From Devosia sp. Root635 (GTDB lineage Bacteria; Pseudomonadota; Alphaproteobacteria; Rhizobiales; Devosiaceae): DNA of 64,000 bases. The notes beneath the pieces are model-generated. The model did not search any database. It had not been told where the DNA came from and saw only the letters and a list, made by a program, of their open reading frames with translations. This document shows, one piece after another, positions 1-9,562 of this stretch. The stretch covers positions 62,001 to 126,000 of the forward strand of contig NZ_LMGZ01000022.1 in assembly GCF_001427605.1 (NCBI RefSeq), written 5' to 3'. A program made the translations under genes and the position numbers. Numbering within the stretch: the first letter of the stretch is position 1; each line of letters begins with the position of its first letter.

Positions 1-528
1 ATGATTGCGCTGGCGCACCTGCTCGTGATCGATGGCAATGGCGCAGACATGCAGGCAGGTCTGGACAATGCGGCGCTCCATGTCGTTGGGGCCGCGGCGG
101 GTGCGATAGTAGAAGGCAAAGGTGGCCACCACCCGACCGTCGCGGTCGCGAATGGGGCTGGACCAGCAGGCGCGCAGGCCAAGCGGTTCGACCAGCGCCC
201 GATAGTCATCCCAGAGCGGGTTCCGGCTGATGTCGGTGACGATGACGGGCTCGTTGCGAAACGCGGCCGTGCCGCAGGAGCCGGCCCGCGAGCCTGTCGC
301 CGCGCCGTCTATGGCGCTGGAATAGGCCAGCGGCAGGCTGGGCGCCGCCAGTGGATGCAGCAGGCCCTGGCTATCGACGGTCAGGATCGAGCAGACAATG
401 CCGGGCGCCAGATTCTCGGCGCGGCGGCAGAGCAGATCCGCCACGGCCACGAGCGGTTCACCGCAGGCGACCGCCTCCAGCACTTCTGTCTGGAGACGCA
501 ACAACAGACCGGTATCGTCTGGAATCAT
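1..528 (-). CDS. GAF-domain sensor protein, partial (C-terminus outside window)
   Basis: The reading frame is open from an ATG at 528 to the window edge, giving 176 N-terminal residues. The residues form a GAF domain of the kind found in front of GGDEF/EAL or histidine kinase modules: a GSCGTAAFR stretch, then VIVTDI, a PLW..YR segment and GLRACWSSPIRDRDG followed by a TFAFYYRTRR strand. Such domains bind small molecules or act as dimer interfaces in cytoplasmic signalling proteins. There is no signal peptide or membrane segment in the visible part. The output domain lies outside the window, so diguanylate cyclase, phosphodiesterase and kinase are all possible. A GAGG stretch precedes the ATG. 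It follows the autotransporter gene on the same strand after a hairpin, so it is probably a separate transcription unit. Confidence 0.75.
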   Translation of the reverse strand, partial: MIPDDTGLLLRLQTEVLEAVACGEPLVAVADLLCRRAENLAPGIVCSILTVDSQGLLHPLAAPSLPLAYSSAIDGAATGSRAGSCGTAAFRNEPVIVTDISRNPLWDDYRALVEPLGLRACWSSPIRDRDGRVVATFAFYYRTRRGPNDMERRIVQTCLHVCAIAIDHEQVRQRNH

Positions 529-648
529 CGTGGACGCCTCAAACCCCCGGCCTGCAGGCTACGCGGGGCAAATGAAAGCGGCGTTCCGAAGATGGGTCGG
601 ATTGCCGGAAACGCCGAAAGACGGCGTTAAGGATGGGGTGGCGAGCGG

Positions 649-678
649 GATGGCGGCACCGCGAGAGGTACCGCCATC
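649..678 (-). terminator. Hairpin downstream of the autotransporter gene
   Basis: An inverted repeat with perfect 8-bp arms (GATGGCGG / CCGCCATC), extended by three more pairs after one mismatch, lies just past the stop codon of the autotransporter gene. There is no clear T tract, so intrinsic termination is an inference from its position. Confidence 0.5.
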
Positions 679-685
679 CATCGCC

Positions 686-3600
686 TCAGAAATTCACCCC
701 GATCTGTCCGGTCGCGGACAAGGCGCGGAAGGTGCTGCCTTCGAACGTGGCCTTGGCGCTGATGCCCAGCGTCCAGTTGCCGTCTCCGGCGACATCGAAG
801 CCGGCCGAGACATTGCTGAACGCCGATTGGCTGGTGCCGTCGAAGCTCAACCCCAGTTCGGCGCCGATGAACGGCCGCACCACGAAGGTCTCGTAGTCGA
901 GCGTATATTGCAGCACGGCGCCGGCCGACAGGCGCAACTGGTTGAGCGTGAAGGCATCCACGGCGATCGTGGTGCCCAACCCGTCCGAGACGGTGTAGGC
1001 GCCGGCCGCTTCATGCAGATAGAAGGCGTTGGCCGATGGCCGCAGCACCAAGTCCTCGCCCAGCGCCCACTGGCCTTCGAGCCGCATCTTGGCCAGCAGC
1101 CGGTCGGTCTCGAACGTGCCGCGGAACAGGGCGGTCGAGACCTCGTTCCAGCTTCGGCCGTAGAACAAGCTGGCATCGAGGAATACGCCTTCGCCCAGCT
1201 CGGCCGACACATAGGGCCCCGCCAGCACGCCATTGCCGGTAGCGCGGCTGGTGCCGGTGATATCGTCCATCCAGTCGGCATGCAGCGCCACGCCCACCAG
1301 CAGTTGGTCGTTCACCAGCAGATCGGCGCCTCCTGACAGCAGTGCCATGCTGCCCCAGTGGTCGGTGCCGCCATCGGCGCGCATATGCAATGTGGCGGTG
1401 CCGTCGATCCAGAAATTGACCGCGCTGTCATCCACCGGCTGCAGGGCCAGCGACTGCGCCGCGGCGCTGGCCGCGGTGGCGGCCAGGGTGCTGGCGGCAA
1501 AGTTCATGGTCACCGAATTGCCCGATGGCGTGACCTGGACCATGCCGGGCATATTGGCCGAGGCCGCATTGCGGCGATCCCGCAATCCGGGCGCATCGAC
1601 CGCGCCAGCCAGCAGGCCCGCCCGCGCGGACACAAAGCCATTCGACAGATCGCCGAACACCGCTTCCACTCCGACCGGATCGATGGTGGTCGTATAGGAC
1701 ACCTTGGCAGGCTGGGACGTGCCCAGCGCGCTGGCGAGCGTGAAGGTGACAACAGCCGTGCCGCTGAATTGCGGGTTGGGAATGAACTTGAGATAGAGCG
1801 TGCTGGCCGGCGGCGGCACCGGCCCCGCGGCGGCAACCGCAGCGCCCACAATGCTGGCCGTGCCGGCATAGGGCGGCTCGACGCCCACGACATTGGCCGA
1901 GGTGAACGGCCCGCCCGTTGCCCCAACCGTCAGGTCGACGGGAACCGGCGTCGCCCCCGGCGGCACGACCACGGCCTGGTCGGTCGCCGTCACGGCGCGC
2001 GCGCCCACAGCGAGCGTATAGCTGCCGAACTCACTGGCCCCGTCCCCGCTCGATGCGGTGATGGTGAAGGCATAATCGCCCTCGGTTCCCGGATTCAGCG
2101 GCCCGGTCAGTTCACCTGTCGTTATGTTGAGGACCATGCCATCGGGCAGGGCTCCCGCCGTCAGTGCGAAAGTGAGCGGGCCGGGATGGCCGCCGGCCGC
2201 GATGGCGCTCGAATAGGCCTCGCCGGCCATGGCGGATGGCAAGGCGCCGCCTGCCGGGGTCAGGGTGATCGTCCCGGCCGCATCGACCTGCAGCGTATAG
2301 GCTGCGCTGGCAGTGAAGCCGTTGTCATCGGTCGCCGTCACGGTGAAGCTCGACGATCCCGCCGTGGTCGGCGTGCCGGCGAGCGATCCGCCCGAAAGGC
2401 TGAGGCCGGCCGGCAGCGAGCCGGCGGTGATGGCGAAACCATAGGGCGCCACGCCGCCGGTGGCGCCGAAGGTCTGGCCATAGACAGTCCCGGCCGTGCC
2501 CTTGGGCAATGCGCCGGCCACCGGCGCCAGCGCAATGGCCGGCGCCCCGATGTCGAGCGTATAGGCCGCGCTGGCGGTAAAGCCATTGTCATCGGTTGCC
2601 GTTACGGTGAAGGAGAAGGCCCCGGTCGCCGCAGGCGTGCCTGACAGCGTGCCGCCCGCCAGGGTGAGATCGCCGGGCAGTGCGCCCACGGTGATCGCAT
2701 AGCTGTAGGGCGCGGTGCCGCCGGCTGCGGTGAACGCCTGGCTATAGGCGGTGCCGGCAATGGCCGCCGGCAGCGCCCCTGCTGCCGGCGCCAGCGTGAT
2801 GGCGTCGGCCAGGATGGCAAAGCTCTCCGTCGCCGTTGGGGCCGGCTGATAGGTCGGATCGCCCGGCTGATCGGCCGCGATGGTGCAGGTGCCCACCGCC
2901 TGCGGCGTCAACACGCCTGTCGCGGTGATGGTGCAGACGGCCGGCGTGGTGGAGGTGAATGTCGCGGTCAGCCCGGACGTCGCCGTCGCCACCAGCGTCG
3001 GCTGCGCCGAGAACATCTGGTCGCCCGGATTGGTGAAGGCGATGGTCTGCGTCGTGCCCGGTATGACGGCGGCCGACGCTGTCGAAGCCGATCCTTCTCC
3101 CACCGCATTGCTGGCCGCCACCGTAAAGGTATAGGCGGTGCCATTGCTCAGTCCCGGCACGGCGATGGGGCTGCTCGCCCCGCTCGCCGTTGCGCCGCCC
3201 GGCGCGGCGGTCACCGTATAGAGGGTAATGGCGCTGCCGCCGTCGAAGGCCGGAGCGGTGAAGGCGACGGAGGCCGTGCTGGCCCCGCCCGTCGCGCTGA
3301 CGCCCGTGGGTGCGCCCGGCACCACGGCCGCCACCGTGAAACTCTGGCTGACCTGTGCCGCCGGCAGCACCGAACCGTCGCCCGCCTGGTCGGCGAGAAT
3401 GGTGCAGGTGCCCGTCGAAACTGTGGTGAGCACGCCCCCGGCGGTGATGGTGCAGACGCCCGCCGTGGCAGAGGAAAAGCTGACCGTCAGCGCCGACGTG
3501 GCCGTGGCCGTCAATGTCGGCGTCGTGCCAAAATTCTGGGTGCCCGGATTGGCGAACGTGATCGTTTGCGCGCCCTGTGGCGTCACCGCGCCGCTGGCCG

Positions 3601-6238
3601 CCGATGGCGATCCCGCGCCGGCGCTGTTGCTGGCCGTGACTGTGAAGCTGTAGGCCGTGCCATTGGCAAGGCCCGACACCGTTATCGGACTCGCGGCGCC
3701 CGTGGCGGTGAAGCCCCCCGGACTGGACGTCACCTGATAGCTGGTGATGGCGGCGCCGCCATTATGCGCTGGTGCGGTGAAGCTCACCGTGGCGGAGTTC
3801 GGGCCGGCCACCGCCGTTGCGCCGGCCGGCACACCGGGCGCCACGGCCAGCACGGTGAAGGTCTGCGTGACCTGCGACGCCGGCAGGTAGCTGCCATTGC
3901 CCACCTGGTCGGCGTTGATACTGCACGAGCCGGCCGTGATAAAAGTCAATGCGCCGCCCGCGGTAATCGTACACACGCCCGTTGTGCTCGAGGTGAATGT
4001 CGGCGTCAGCAGGGAACTCGACGTAGCCGTCAGCGTCGGTGTGGTGCCGAAATTCTGGCTGCCCGGATTGGCGAAGGTGATCGTCTGCGCCGCGGCCGGG
4101 GTCACGCTGTTGGATGCAGCCGAGGCCGATCCCGTGCCTGCCGTATTGCCGGCCGTGACCGTGAATGTATAGGCCTGCCCATTGGTCAGCCCGGTGACAA
4201 GGATGGGACTGCCGGCACCATTCACCGGCGCCACATCAGCCGGGCTGGTGGTTACGGTATAGCTGGTGATCGCCGCGCCGCCGGTAGAGGCGGGCGCGAC
4301 GAAGGCCACCGATGCCTGCATGTCGCCGGGCGTGGCGGTCGCCATGGTCGGCGCGCCCGGCACGACGGCCGCAACGGTGAACGACTGGCTCACCTGGGGC
4401 GCCGGCAGGAAGCTCAAATCCCCGACCTGGTTGGCATCGATAGTGCAGGTCCCCGCCGACACGAAGGTCAGCGTGCCGCCTGTGGTAATCGTACACACGC
4501 CTGTTGTGGACGAGGTGAAGCTCACCGGGGAGGCGGACGTCGCCGTTGCCGACAAAGTCGGCGTTGTACCGAAATTCTGCGTGCCGGGATTGGCGAAGGT
4601 AATCGTCTGCGGCGCGGCCGGCGTCACGCTGTTGGACGCGCTGGAATCCCCGCCTGTGCCGACAACATTCTCAGCCGCAACCGTGAATGTGTAGGACACG
4701 CCGTTGGTGAGGCCGGTCACGGTGATCGGGCTGGCCGGGCCGACGGCTACCTGACCGCCGGGATTGGCCGTCACGACATACTGGGTAATCGCCGAACCGC
4801 CGCTGCTGGCCGGCGCCGTGAAGGTCACGCTAGCCTGATTGTCGCCGGCAGTTGCCGTGCCTATGGTCGGCGCGCCGGGCACGCCGGCATTGACGGTAAA
4901 AGTCTGCGACACTGTGGCGGCGGCATTATACGCGCTGTTGCCCGCCCGGTCGGCATCGATGGTGCAACTCCCCGCCGTCACGAAGGTCAGCACTCCGCCC
5001 GAGGTGATGGTGCAGACCCCTGTTGTGGACGAGGTGAAGCTCACCGGGAGCGCTGACGTCGCCGTCGCCGTCAATGTCGGCGTCGTGCCGAAGTTCTGGG
5101 CGCCGGGATTATTGAAGGTGATGGTCTGGTTGCCCTTGGGTGTCACGCTGTTCGACGCCGCCGACGGCGTGCTGCTACCCTCCGCATTGGTGGCAACGAC
5201 AGTGAACGTATAGGCCGTACCATTGGTGAGGCCGGTCACCGTGAGCGGGCTGGCCGAGCCTGTCGCGGGGAACGACCCGGGACTGGACGTCACCGTATAG
5301 CTGGTGATCGCCGAGCCGCCGTTGCCATTGGCCGTGAAGCTGACCGAGGCCTGCGCGTCACCGGCCGTCGCCGTGCCGATGGTGGGCGCGTCCGGCACGT
5401 CCACCGCATCGACCAGAACCGCCGTCGTCGATCCGACGCTGTTCAGCGTCAGCGTGGCATTGACGCCGCTCCCGCTGCGCATCGTGCCACCATTGGCGCT
5501 CATCGTCCCGACGACAATGCCATCGGTATCCAGGTCTCCCGCGCTCACATCATAGCGGAACGTCAGAGCGCTGGTCCCGCTTCCCGAGACATAGTCCGCA
5601 TACCGCGTCGTCGAGCCCACCGTCAGGCGGATATAGGGAGTCCCGGTCACGGTCACGGGGTTATCGAAATTGACCTTGAAATCCAGATTGTCGGCGGCCG
5701 TGTATGTTCCATTCGCCGGCACCTCAACCGAGGTTACGGTCGGCGCGGCGGTGCTGGTGCTGGTGAAACTGAAGATCGCCGTCCCATTGTCCTGATCGAC
5801 ATCCGACACGAAGAATGTGATCGTCTTGCCCGACGCGCTTGCCGAATAGCTGCTCAGGTTGGCTGCCGTTCCGCCTATGCGGGTAACACCTGTTATCGCG
5901 CCCAGATTGCCGCCCGAAAAGACCACCTCGAACTGGGTGACACCCCACGCGTTGGAAAAATTGGTGCTTAGCGTGATGATTTTGTTGACCGGATCGATGT
6001 CGATCAGTTTGGTCCCGGCACCGCCGCCGAGGTCGATCTGGGTGCCGACCGGAATGTCAGAAATGCTTGCCAAGGGGACCGACACCGTCGTTCCGGTCAC
6101 ATCGGCCTGGGCCAGGCCGGAAGCGCCGGCCCACAGCAGCAGCACCGCCGCGACCTTGAGCAAATTCTGTATCCGGGGCGCAGCCCAACGCACGCGCCTG
6201 CCGATCGCCCCCAAAAGGGCTTCCCCCCAGATACCCAT
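686..6238 (-). CDS. Giant autotransporter with alternating fibronectin-III-like and cysteine-pair repeats
   Basis: This 1850-residue protein begins with an extended signal peptide (hydrophobic core around residues 28-42, likely cleavage after AQA at 45). Residues of about 279-1139 hold five tandem units of about 170 residues. Each unit is a fibronectin-III-like segment (V-P-G-A-P-T start, GLTNGTAYTFTV) followed by a segment starting QTITFANPG.QNFGTTPTL that contains one pair of cysteines (VCTI and SCTI/TCTI). Three putative Ig-like (He_PIG-type) domains follow at about 1144-1412, marked by ALPAA.AGTAYSQ. The last 230-270 residues read as an autotransporter beta-barrel ending in the usual aromatic residue (GVNF). 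Autotransporters insert the barrel in the outer membrane and expose or release the passenger, usually for adhesion. The cysteine pairs are unusual, as passengers tend to be cysteine-poor. The ATG at 6238 is preceded by GGCGGG. Confidence 0.85.
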   Translation of the reverse strand: MGIWGEALLGAIGRRVRWAAPRIQNLLKVAAVLLLWAGASGLAQADVTGTTVSVPLASISDIPVGTQIDLGGGAGTKLIDIDPVNKIITLSTNFSNAWGVTQFEVVFSGGNLGAITGVTRIGGTAANLSSYSASASGKTITFFVSDVDQDNGTAIFSFTSTSTAAPTVTSVEVPANGTYTAADNLDFKVNFDNPVTVTGTPYIRLTVGSTTRYADYVSGSGTSALTFRYDVSAGDLDTDGIVVGTMSANGGTMRSGSGVNATLTLNSVGSTTAVLVDAVDVPDAPTIGTATAGDAQASVSFTANGNGGSAITSYTVTSSPGSFPATGSASPLTVTGLTNGTAYTFTVVATNAEGSSTPSAASNSVTPKGNQTITFNNPGAQNFGTTPTLTATATSALPVSFTSSTTGVCTITSGGVLTFVTAGSCTIDADRAGNSAYNAAATVSQTFTVNAGVPGAPTIGTATAGDNQASVTFTAPASSGGSAITQYVVTANPGGQVAVGPASPITVTGLTNGVSYTFTVAAENVVGTGGDSSASNSVTPAAPQTITFANPGTQNFGTTPTLSATATSASPVSFTSSTTGVCTITTGGTLTFVSAGTCTIDANQVGDLSFLPAPQVSQSFTVAAVVPGAPTMATATPGDMQASVAFVAPASTGGAAITSYTVTTSPADVAPVNGAGSPILVTGLTNGQAYTFTVTAGNTAGTGSASAASNSVTPAAAQTITFANPGSQNFGTTPTLTATSSSLLTPTFTSSTTGVCTITAGGALTFITAGSCSINADQVGNGSYLPASQVTQTFTVLAVAPGVPAGATAVAGPNSATVSFTAPAHNGGAAITSYQVTSSPGGFTATGAASPITVSGLANGTAYSFTVTASNSAGAGSPSAASGAVTPQGAQTITFANPGTQNFGTTPTLTATATSALTVSFSSATAGVCTITAGGVLTTVSTGTCTILADQAGDGSVLPAAQVSQSFTVAAVVPGAPTGVSATGGASTASVAFTAPAFDGGSAITLYTVTAAPGGATASGASSPIAVPGLSNGTAYTFTVAASNAVGEGSASTASAAVIPGTTQTIAFTNPGDQMFSAQPTLVATATSGLTATFTSTTPAVCTITATGVLTPQAVGTCTIAADQPGDPTYQPAPTATESFAILADAITLAPAAGALPAAIAGTAYSQAFTAAGGTAPYSYAITVGALPGDLTLAGGTLSGTPAATGAFSFTVTATDDNGFTASAAYTLDIGAPAIALAPVAGALPKGTAGTVYGQTFGATGGVAPYGFAITAGSLPAGLSLSGGSLAGTPTTAGSSSFTVTATDDNGFTASAAYTLQVDAAGTITLTPAGGALPSAMAGEAYSSAIAAGGHPGPLTFALTAGALPDGMVLNITTGELTGPLNPGTEGDYAFTITASSGDGASEFGSYTLAVGARAVTATDQAVVVPPGATPVPVDLTVGATGGPFTSANVVGVEPPYAGTASIVGAAVAAAGPVPPPASTLYLKFIPNPQFSGTAVVTFTLASALGTSQPAKVSYTTTIDPVGVEAVFGDLSNGFVSARAGLLAGAVDAPGLRDRRNAASANMPGMVQVTPSGNSVTMNFAASTLAATAASAAAQSLALQPVDDSAVNFWIDGTATLHMRADGGTDHWGSMALLSGGADLLVNDQLLVGVALHADWMDDITGTSRATGNGVLAGPYVSAELGEGVFLDASLFYGRSWNEVSTALFRGTFETDRLLAKMRLEGQWALGEDLVLRPSANAFYLHEAAGAYTVSDGLGTTIAVDAFTLNQLRLSAGAVLQYTLDYETFVVRPFIGAELGLSFDGTSQSAFSNVSAGFDVAGDGNWTLGISAKATFEGSTFRALSATGQIGVNF

Positions 6239-6584
6239 GAACCCGCCAGAATCAAAGAATTAACAAATTGTTCGCGAGCGACGCTATCAGGCCCTTCGGC
6301 GTCGTTCTATCCCTGCACCGCATTTCGCCAAAATTCGTTGCGCCGCGGTGACATGAGGATTTCTTCCAAGCTACAGAAAAACTTCGGTTCGGAGCCGGAC
6401 AAAATATTGACCGGGCGTATTTTACCAGTGATTTCAATATGACGTCGGATTGTTCTGGCCCAGGCTTCCGAAAGTTCTGGCGAAGCAGCCAGATATGCGT
6501 AACATCGAAAAACAACTGACTGCGGTATCGGCCGATTCTAGAAAATACTCTTTATAATTACTCATCAAAGGAGGAGAAATAACA
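6239..6584. other. Intergenic region between divergent genes
   Basis: This AT-richer stretch separates the leftward autotransporter gene and the rightward small secreted protein gene, so it should hold promoters for both. I see no reliable promoter boxes or conserved RNA element. It ends in a very strong ribosome binding site (AAAGGAGGAG) for the gene at 6585. Confidence 0.4.
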
Positions 6585-6914
6585 ATGAAGAGGCGATCGC
6601 TGCTGCTCGCAATTGCCGGAACTCTGTTGGTGGCGGGAAGTGCCCTGGCGGCGGACGTGACCTTCGCGGTGAAGGCCGGCAATGCCCCGGCCGCGGCCTT
6701 CCAGTATGTGATGACCTCTGGCGGATTGCCCAAGACGAAGCTGGTGAATACCGCAACGGTGATCGACGGCGTCTCCTACTATACCTGGAAAACCTCGCTG
6801 CGCGGGATCGCCCATGTCTGCGGCCTCCCCGACCTGCCCACGGCTTCCTCCAAATGTGTCGGCGAATTCGGCAAGCAGCTTGAGATCGCCGGCAACTTTG
6901 TTGTGCTGAAGTAG
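6585..6914 (+). CDS. Small secreted protein of unknown function
   Basis: The 109-residue product has a clear Sec signal peptide: a basic MKRR start, a hydrophobic core and an ALAA cleavage site near residue 22. The mature part has about 87 residues with two cysteines (HVCGLPD and SKCVGE) that could form a disulfide bridge in the periplasm. I do not recognise the family. The start is secure because AAAGGAGGAG lies 10 bases upstream of the ATG. It is transcribed away from the autotransporter and followed by a strong hairpin, so it is probably monocistronic. It is the last gene before the tRNA-derived repeat that marks the left edge of the island. Confidence 0.75.
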   Translation: MKRRSLLLAIAGTLLVAGSALAADVTFAVKAGNAPAAAFQYVMTSGGLPKTKLVNTATVIDGVSYYTWKTSLRGIAHVCGLPDLPTASSKCVGEFGKQLEIAGNFVVLK

Positions 6915-6940
6915 CCTGCCGTTTCGGATCGAGCAGGGCG

Positions 6941-6967
6941 CGGCACGATGCCGAAGGCGTCGTGCCG
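6941..6967 (+). terminator. Strong hairpin after the small secreted protein gene
   Basis: CGGCACGATGCC and GGCGTCGTGCCG pair over 12 bases with one G-T wobble around a GAA loop, 27 bases past the stop codon at 6914. No T tract follows. Confidence 0.55.
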
Positions 6968-7049
6968 GCGCGTCAATCACGGACATGCGACCTCAGCATA
7001 GCGGCCGCGCCACCGATCTGCGTAGTCTATTGATTTTACTGTGAAAGAA

Positions 7050-7065
7050 TGGTGCCCGGGACCGG
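7050..7065 (-). repeat. Remnant of the tRNA-Phe 3' end (decayed att site, left edge of island)
   Basis: TGGTGCCCGGGACCGG matches the first 16 bases of the tRNA-derived repeats at 31226 and 41615, that is, the CCA end, acceptor strand and part of the T arm read on the minus strand. The flank on its left (TTGATTTTACTGTGAAAGAA) also resembles the flank of the 41615 copy (TTGATTTTATTAAGGAAAAA). This supports shared origin rather than chance. The rest of the repeat is lost. Confidence 0.6.
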
Positions 7066-7669
7066 GAAACCTAAATTGAGCGATTTCAATTAGTTGAGTT
7101 CTGGCTGGACCATATAGCGTTCCACGCAATCACTAGGCTTTTCGCCACTGTGTCCAGCCCTGGAAAAGTCGGATACCTTCGTCTTGAACGTCGCACAGCC
7201 AAGTCACGCCGCTTCAGCGTGGCCTCACCAGGAGAACGCCAACTACGCAGACAACACCAACGCATCGCCGATAGCGTTGACCTATGTCGATGTGGCTGGA
7301 GCCACCAATCTGGATACGCCCACCGCCGGTCTCCTCAAGCCCAGTAATTCGATCCCGGCTACCTCCTACGCCAACGCAAGGGGCTGAGGCGCGATCCAGC
7401 TCGATCACCGTCTACTCCGTGGGCATCGTGGCCGGGATTATTGCCAACTTGGGGGATGGTAGCGAAACACTAGGATCGGCCAACAGGATCGATCTAGCCG
7501 CCTCAGTCGGGAATGGCGAATACATCCGATTCAATTTCGGCTCCGGGTGAAGAAATACCTCGACGAAGTTGACCACAGGACCTCGAGCGTACCGGGCGCA
7601 GGCTCACCTCGTCCACGCCGATTTTAGCATGCGGGTGTCGAGACAGCCGATACCAGTGCGCCTCGATGG
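7066..7669. other. Gene-poor island edge with possible decayed reading frames
   Basis: No intact gene is convincing here. Two short plus-strand frames (7184-7387 and the second half of 7284-7550) have protein-like composition, such as TYVDVAGATNLDTP and then IIANLGDGSETLG. They may be one frameshifted remnant of a lost gene. Neither has a ribosome binding site. Confidence 0.3.
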
Positions 7670-8548
7670 TCAATGCTGCTGTACAATAATGATCACCGAT
7701 TTGAATGGAGTGCGAGGCTTGGAAAGATCCCGCTCAAAGCCACGAGGATTCTGAATGAATTTGCCGGGATCATAAACAAAGAAAATTAGCGTCTCGGCCT
7801 TATCCTCATAAAGGAGGAAGTCGTCTGCGATTTGCTTTCGCAAACCCGCATTCTTAGTGCCGGTCCTCGTCATTTTGTACTCTATGACGACATTCTCAAT
7901 GGGCAAGAACGTGTCTGCTCTAGATCCGCCTCCAGCCACGCTCTTTCCGCCTTCTTCCGGTCGAATGTCATCAAAGTACAATTCCAATAGACCTTGAAAA
8001 AGGTGCTGCACATCGTATTCGTCATCAATCTTGATCGGGGACTTTGCCTTACGCGACTTCGCCAATCTTGCAACTACGGACGGGAAACGCGCCGCTATCT
8101 GCTGGATGCGATGGCTGGCGGTATCGCGATCATGGCTAGCACCTGACTGGTCGATTTGTGCGAGAGTTGCGGAAACGGCTGAACGACAGCTTTCTAGATG
8201 CGGAAGAACCATTTGCACCGTTCCCGGTACAACTCCCTCATAATCGTCTGTTAAGAATATCCCTAGCTTGGTGATGTCGCGCGTTAGCGCCAAATCCAAA
8301 GTCTTGAGAGACTCCTCGAAATGCGCGGGTGACGCAAAATCTTGGGGGATACGACAACTCGAGAATTGGTCCGAAAGGTAGTGGTAAAGGAAAAGAGCCG
8401 CGTTATGTGCGCCTGCAGCGGCCTCACCGTTACCATAACCCTCCGCAGGATTCACCGCCCTCGCAATGCCGCCAAATCGAGGTATGTTAGCTTCCGTGTA
8501 ATCTTGAAAGTAACGCCCCGCAGCACGCACTTTTTCTAGTTCATCCAT
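7670..8548 (-). CDS. PD-(D/E)XK nuclease-domain protein, DpnII/MboI-like
   Basis: The 292-residue protein has a helical N-terminal half and a C-terminal nuclease-like domain. The motif run is DVQHLFQGLLELYFDD, then GGGSRADTFL, then NVVIEYKMTR, then FFVYDP. The D in SRAD and the E-Y-K triplet match the catalytic D...ExK of PD-(D/E)XK nucleases, in particular the REase_DpnII-MboI group often seen in phage-defence loci. No methyltransferase is adjacent, so it is unlikely to be an ordinary type II restriction enzyme. It is transcribed leftward, 279 bases beyond the four-gene operon ending at 8828. It could be an accessory effector of that operon or a stand-alone gene. The ATG at 8548 has a GAGCGGA upstream. 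Confidence 0.7.
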   Translation of the reverse strand: MDELEKVRAAGRYFQDYTEANIPRFGGIARAVNPAEGYGNGEAAAGAHNAALFLYHYLSDQFSSCRIPQDFASPAHFEESLKTLDLALTRDITKLGIFLTDDYEGVVPGTVQMVLPHLESCRSAVSATLAQIDQSGASHDRDTASHRIQQIAARFPSVVARLAKSRKAKSPIKIDDEYDVQHLFQGLLELYFDDIRPEEGGKSVAGGGSRADTFLPIENVVIEYKMTRTGTKNAGLRKQIADDFLLYEDKAETLIFFVYDPGKFIQNPRGFERDLSKPRTPFKSVIIIVQQH

Positions 8549-8827
8549 TTATCCGCTCAACTTAGTGGGGCCGTTTTTCCAACGCTAGCTTAACAGCGCC
8601 GTCCTGGCGCAGGAACAAAGCAAATAGCCGTTTCAGACCGAATATATGAATTCTGCGCAATGTTCGCCCGATTTCGGGTGGATTCTCCGAGCGGGCCGAG
8701 AATGGCCCGGAAACACTGGGAACTGTTCATCGTGTCGCCGCTCAAAATGCGGACCGCGGTTGCCTCGCTTAGAAAGCTCAGCCCTATTGACTAGCGCAGC
8801 CAGTTCCAAATGCTCGAGCCAGAATTC

Positions 8828-9562
8828 TCAAGTTGCACCGTGTAGCCAGACATTGTGATTGGACCAACGAGCACAAAACTCGGCGGCGCGATCAGCGAGC
8901 GACTGATCGGGATTTACGATGAAGAATGTCCGACAACTGTATGCGTTTGCCCTGATTGCCAGAGCTTTGGGACCGAGCTGGGCGAGCCAGTGATCGACTT
9001 CCTTATGATGTCCACCTTTGAAGCGCGTATTGTGGTGGTAAATGACCGCCGGACGGCCGGCCGCCAGGGAAAGAACCTCCGATAGAGGCATCTGCTTTCC
9101 AAATGACGGCTGTTTTCTTCGATGCTCGGAATCATCAATGATGCCGTTGTCAGGATCTGCGAAGACAAGGTCGCAGGTTGCAAGCGCTTCCAGGTTTTGC
9201 GCGAACCAAGCGGCTCTCGCCAGACTGCGGCCCTTGGAGAGTGTACCTTCGACTATGGGAATGCTAAAGGCTGCCGCTGCTGAAATCGCGCCGGATGCCT
9301 GGAGCGCAGCAACGGACCTCCCTTCATTGGCTACGGCCTGCAACGCATCAAAGAGGAATGGGTCGAGGTCACGCCATCTTTCCGGATCCGAAAGATACTT
9401 TATGTGCTTGCCGTCGCCGTTGTGACCCTCGTCAGGGTAGAGATACCAAGCGATGCCCAACTGGCGACCAACAGCGAGATGGCGAAGCAACGCGAGCTTT
9501 ACATAGTCGCCTATGTCGGCCGCATACCTATTCTGCAAGGACTGGCTCTGCCCCAACTTCAC
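8828..9562 (-). CDS. Conserved protein of unknown family (DPDNG motif), last gene of the PurZ-like operon
   Basis: The 244-residue soluble protein starts with an NRY..DIGDYVKLALLRHL segment and contains WYLYPDEGHNGDGKH, an acidic LVFADPDNGI motif, a YHHNTRFKGGHH segment and a RANAYSCRTFF strand. Clustered Asp, Glu and His in these motifs would suit metal-dependent chemistry on a nucleotide or nucleic acid, but that is only inference. I know this architecture only as a conserved hypothetical protein. The GTG start at 9562 overlaps the end of the preceding gene by 35 bases, so translation is probably coupled. A TTG just before Gln-Asn-Arg-Tyr is an alternative start. Gene order makes it the fourth member of the cassette that begins at 13607. 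Confidence 0.7.
   Translation of the reverse strand: MKLGQSQSLQNRYAADIGDYVKLALLRHLAVGRQLGIAWYLYPDEGHNGDGKHIKYLSDPERWRDLDPFLFDALQAVANEGRSVAALQASGAISAAAAFSIPIVEGTLSKGRSLARAAWFAQNLEALATCDLVFADPDNGIIDDSEHRRKQPSFGKQMPLSEVLSLAAGRPAVIYHHNTRFKGGHHKEVDHWLAQLGPKALAIRANAYSCRTFFIVNPDQSLADRAAEFCARWSNHNVWLHGAT

Noticed and set aside
3566-5056. Long plus-strand open frame (496 codons) inside the autotransporter gene
   Set aside because: It is a shadow frame caused by high GC and by the repeats; it is Arg/Gly/Ala-rich, has no ribosome binding site and no domain.
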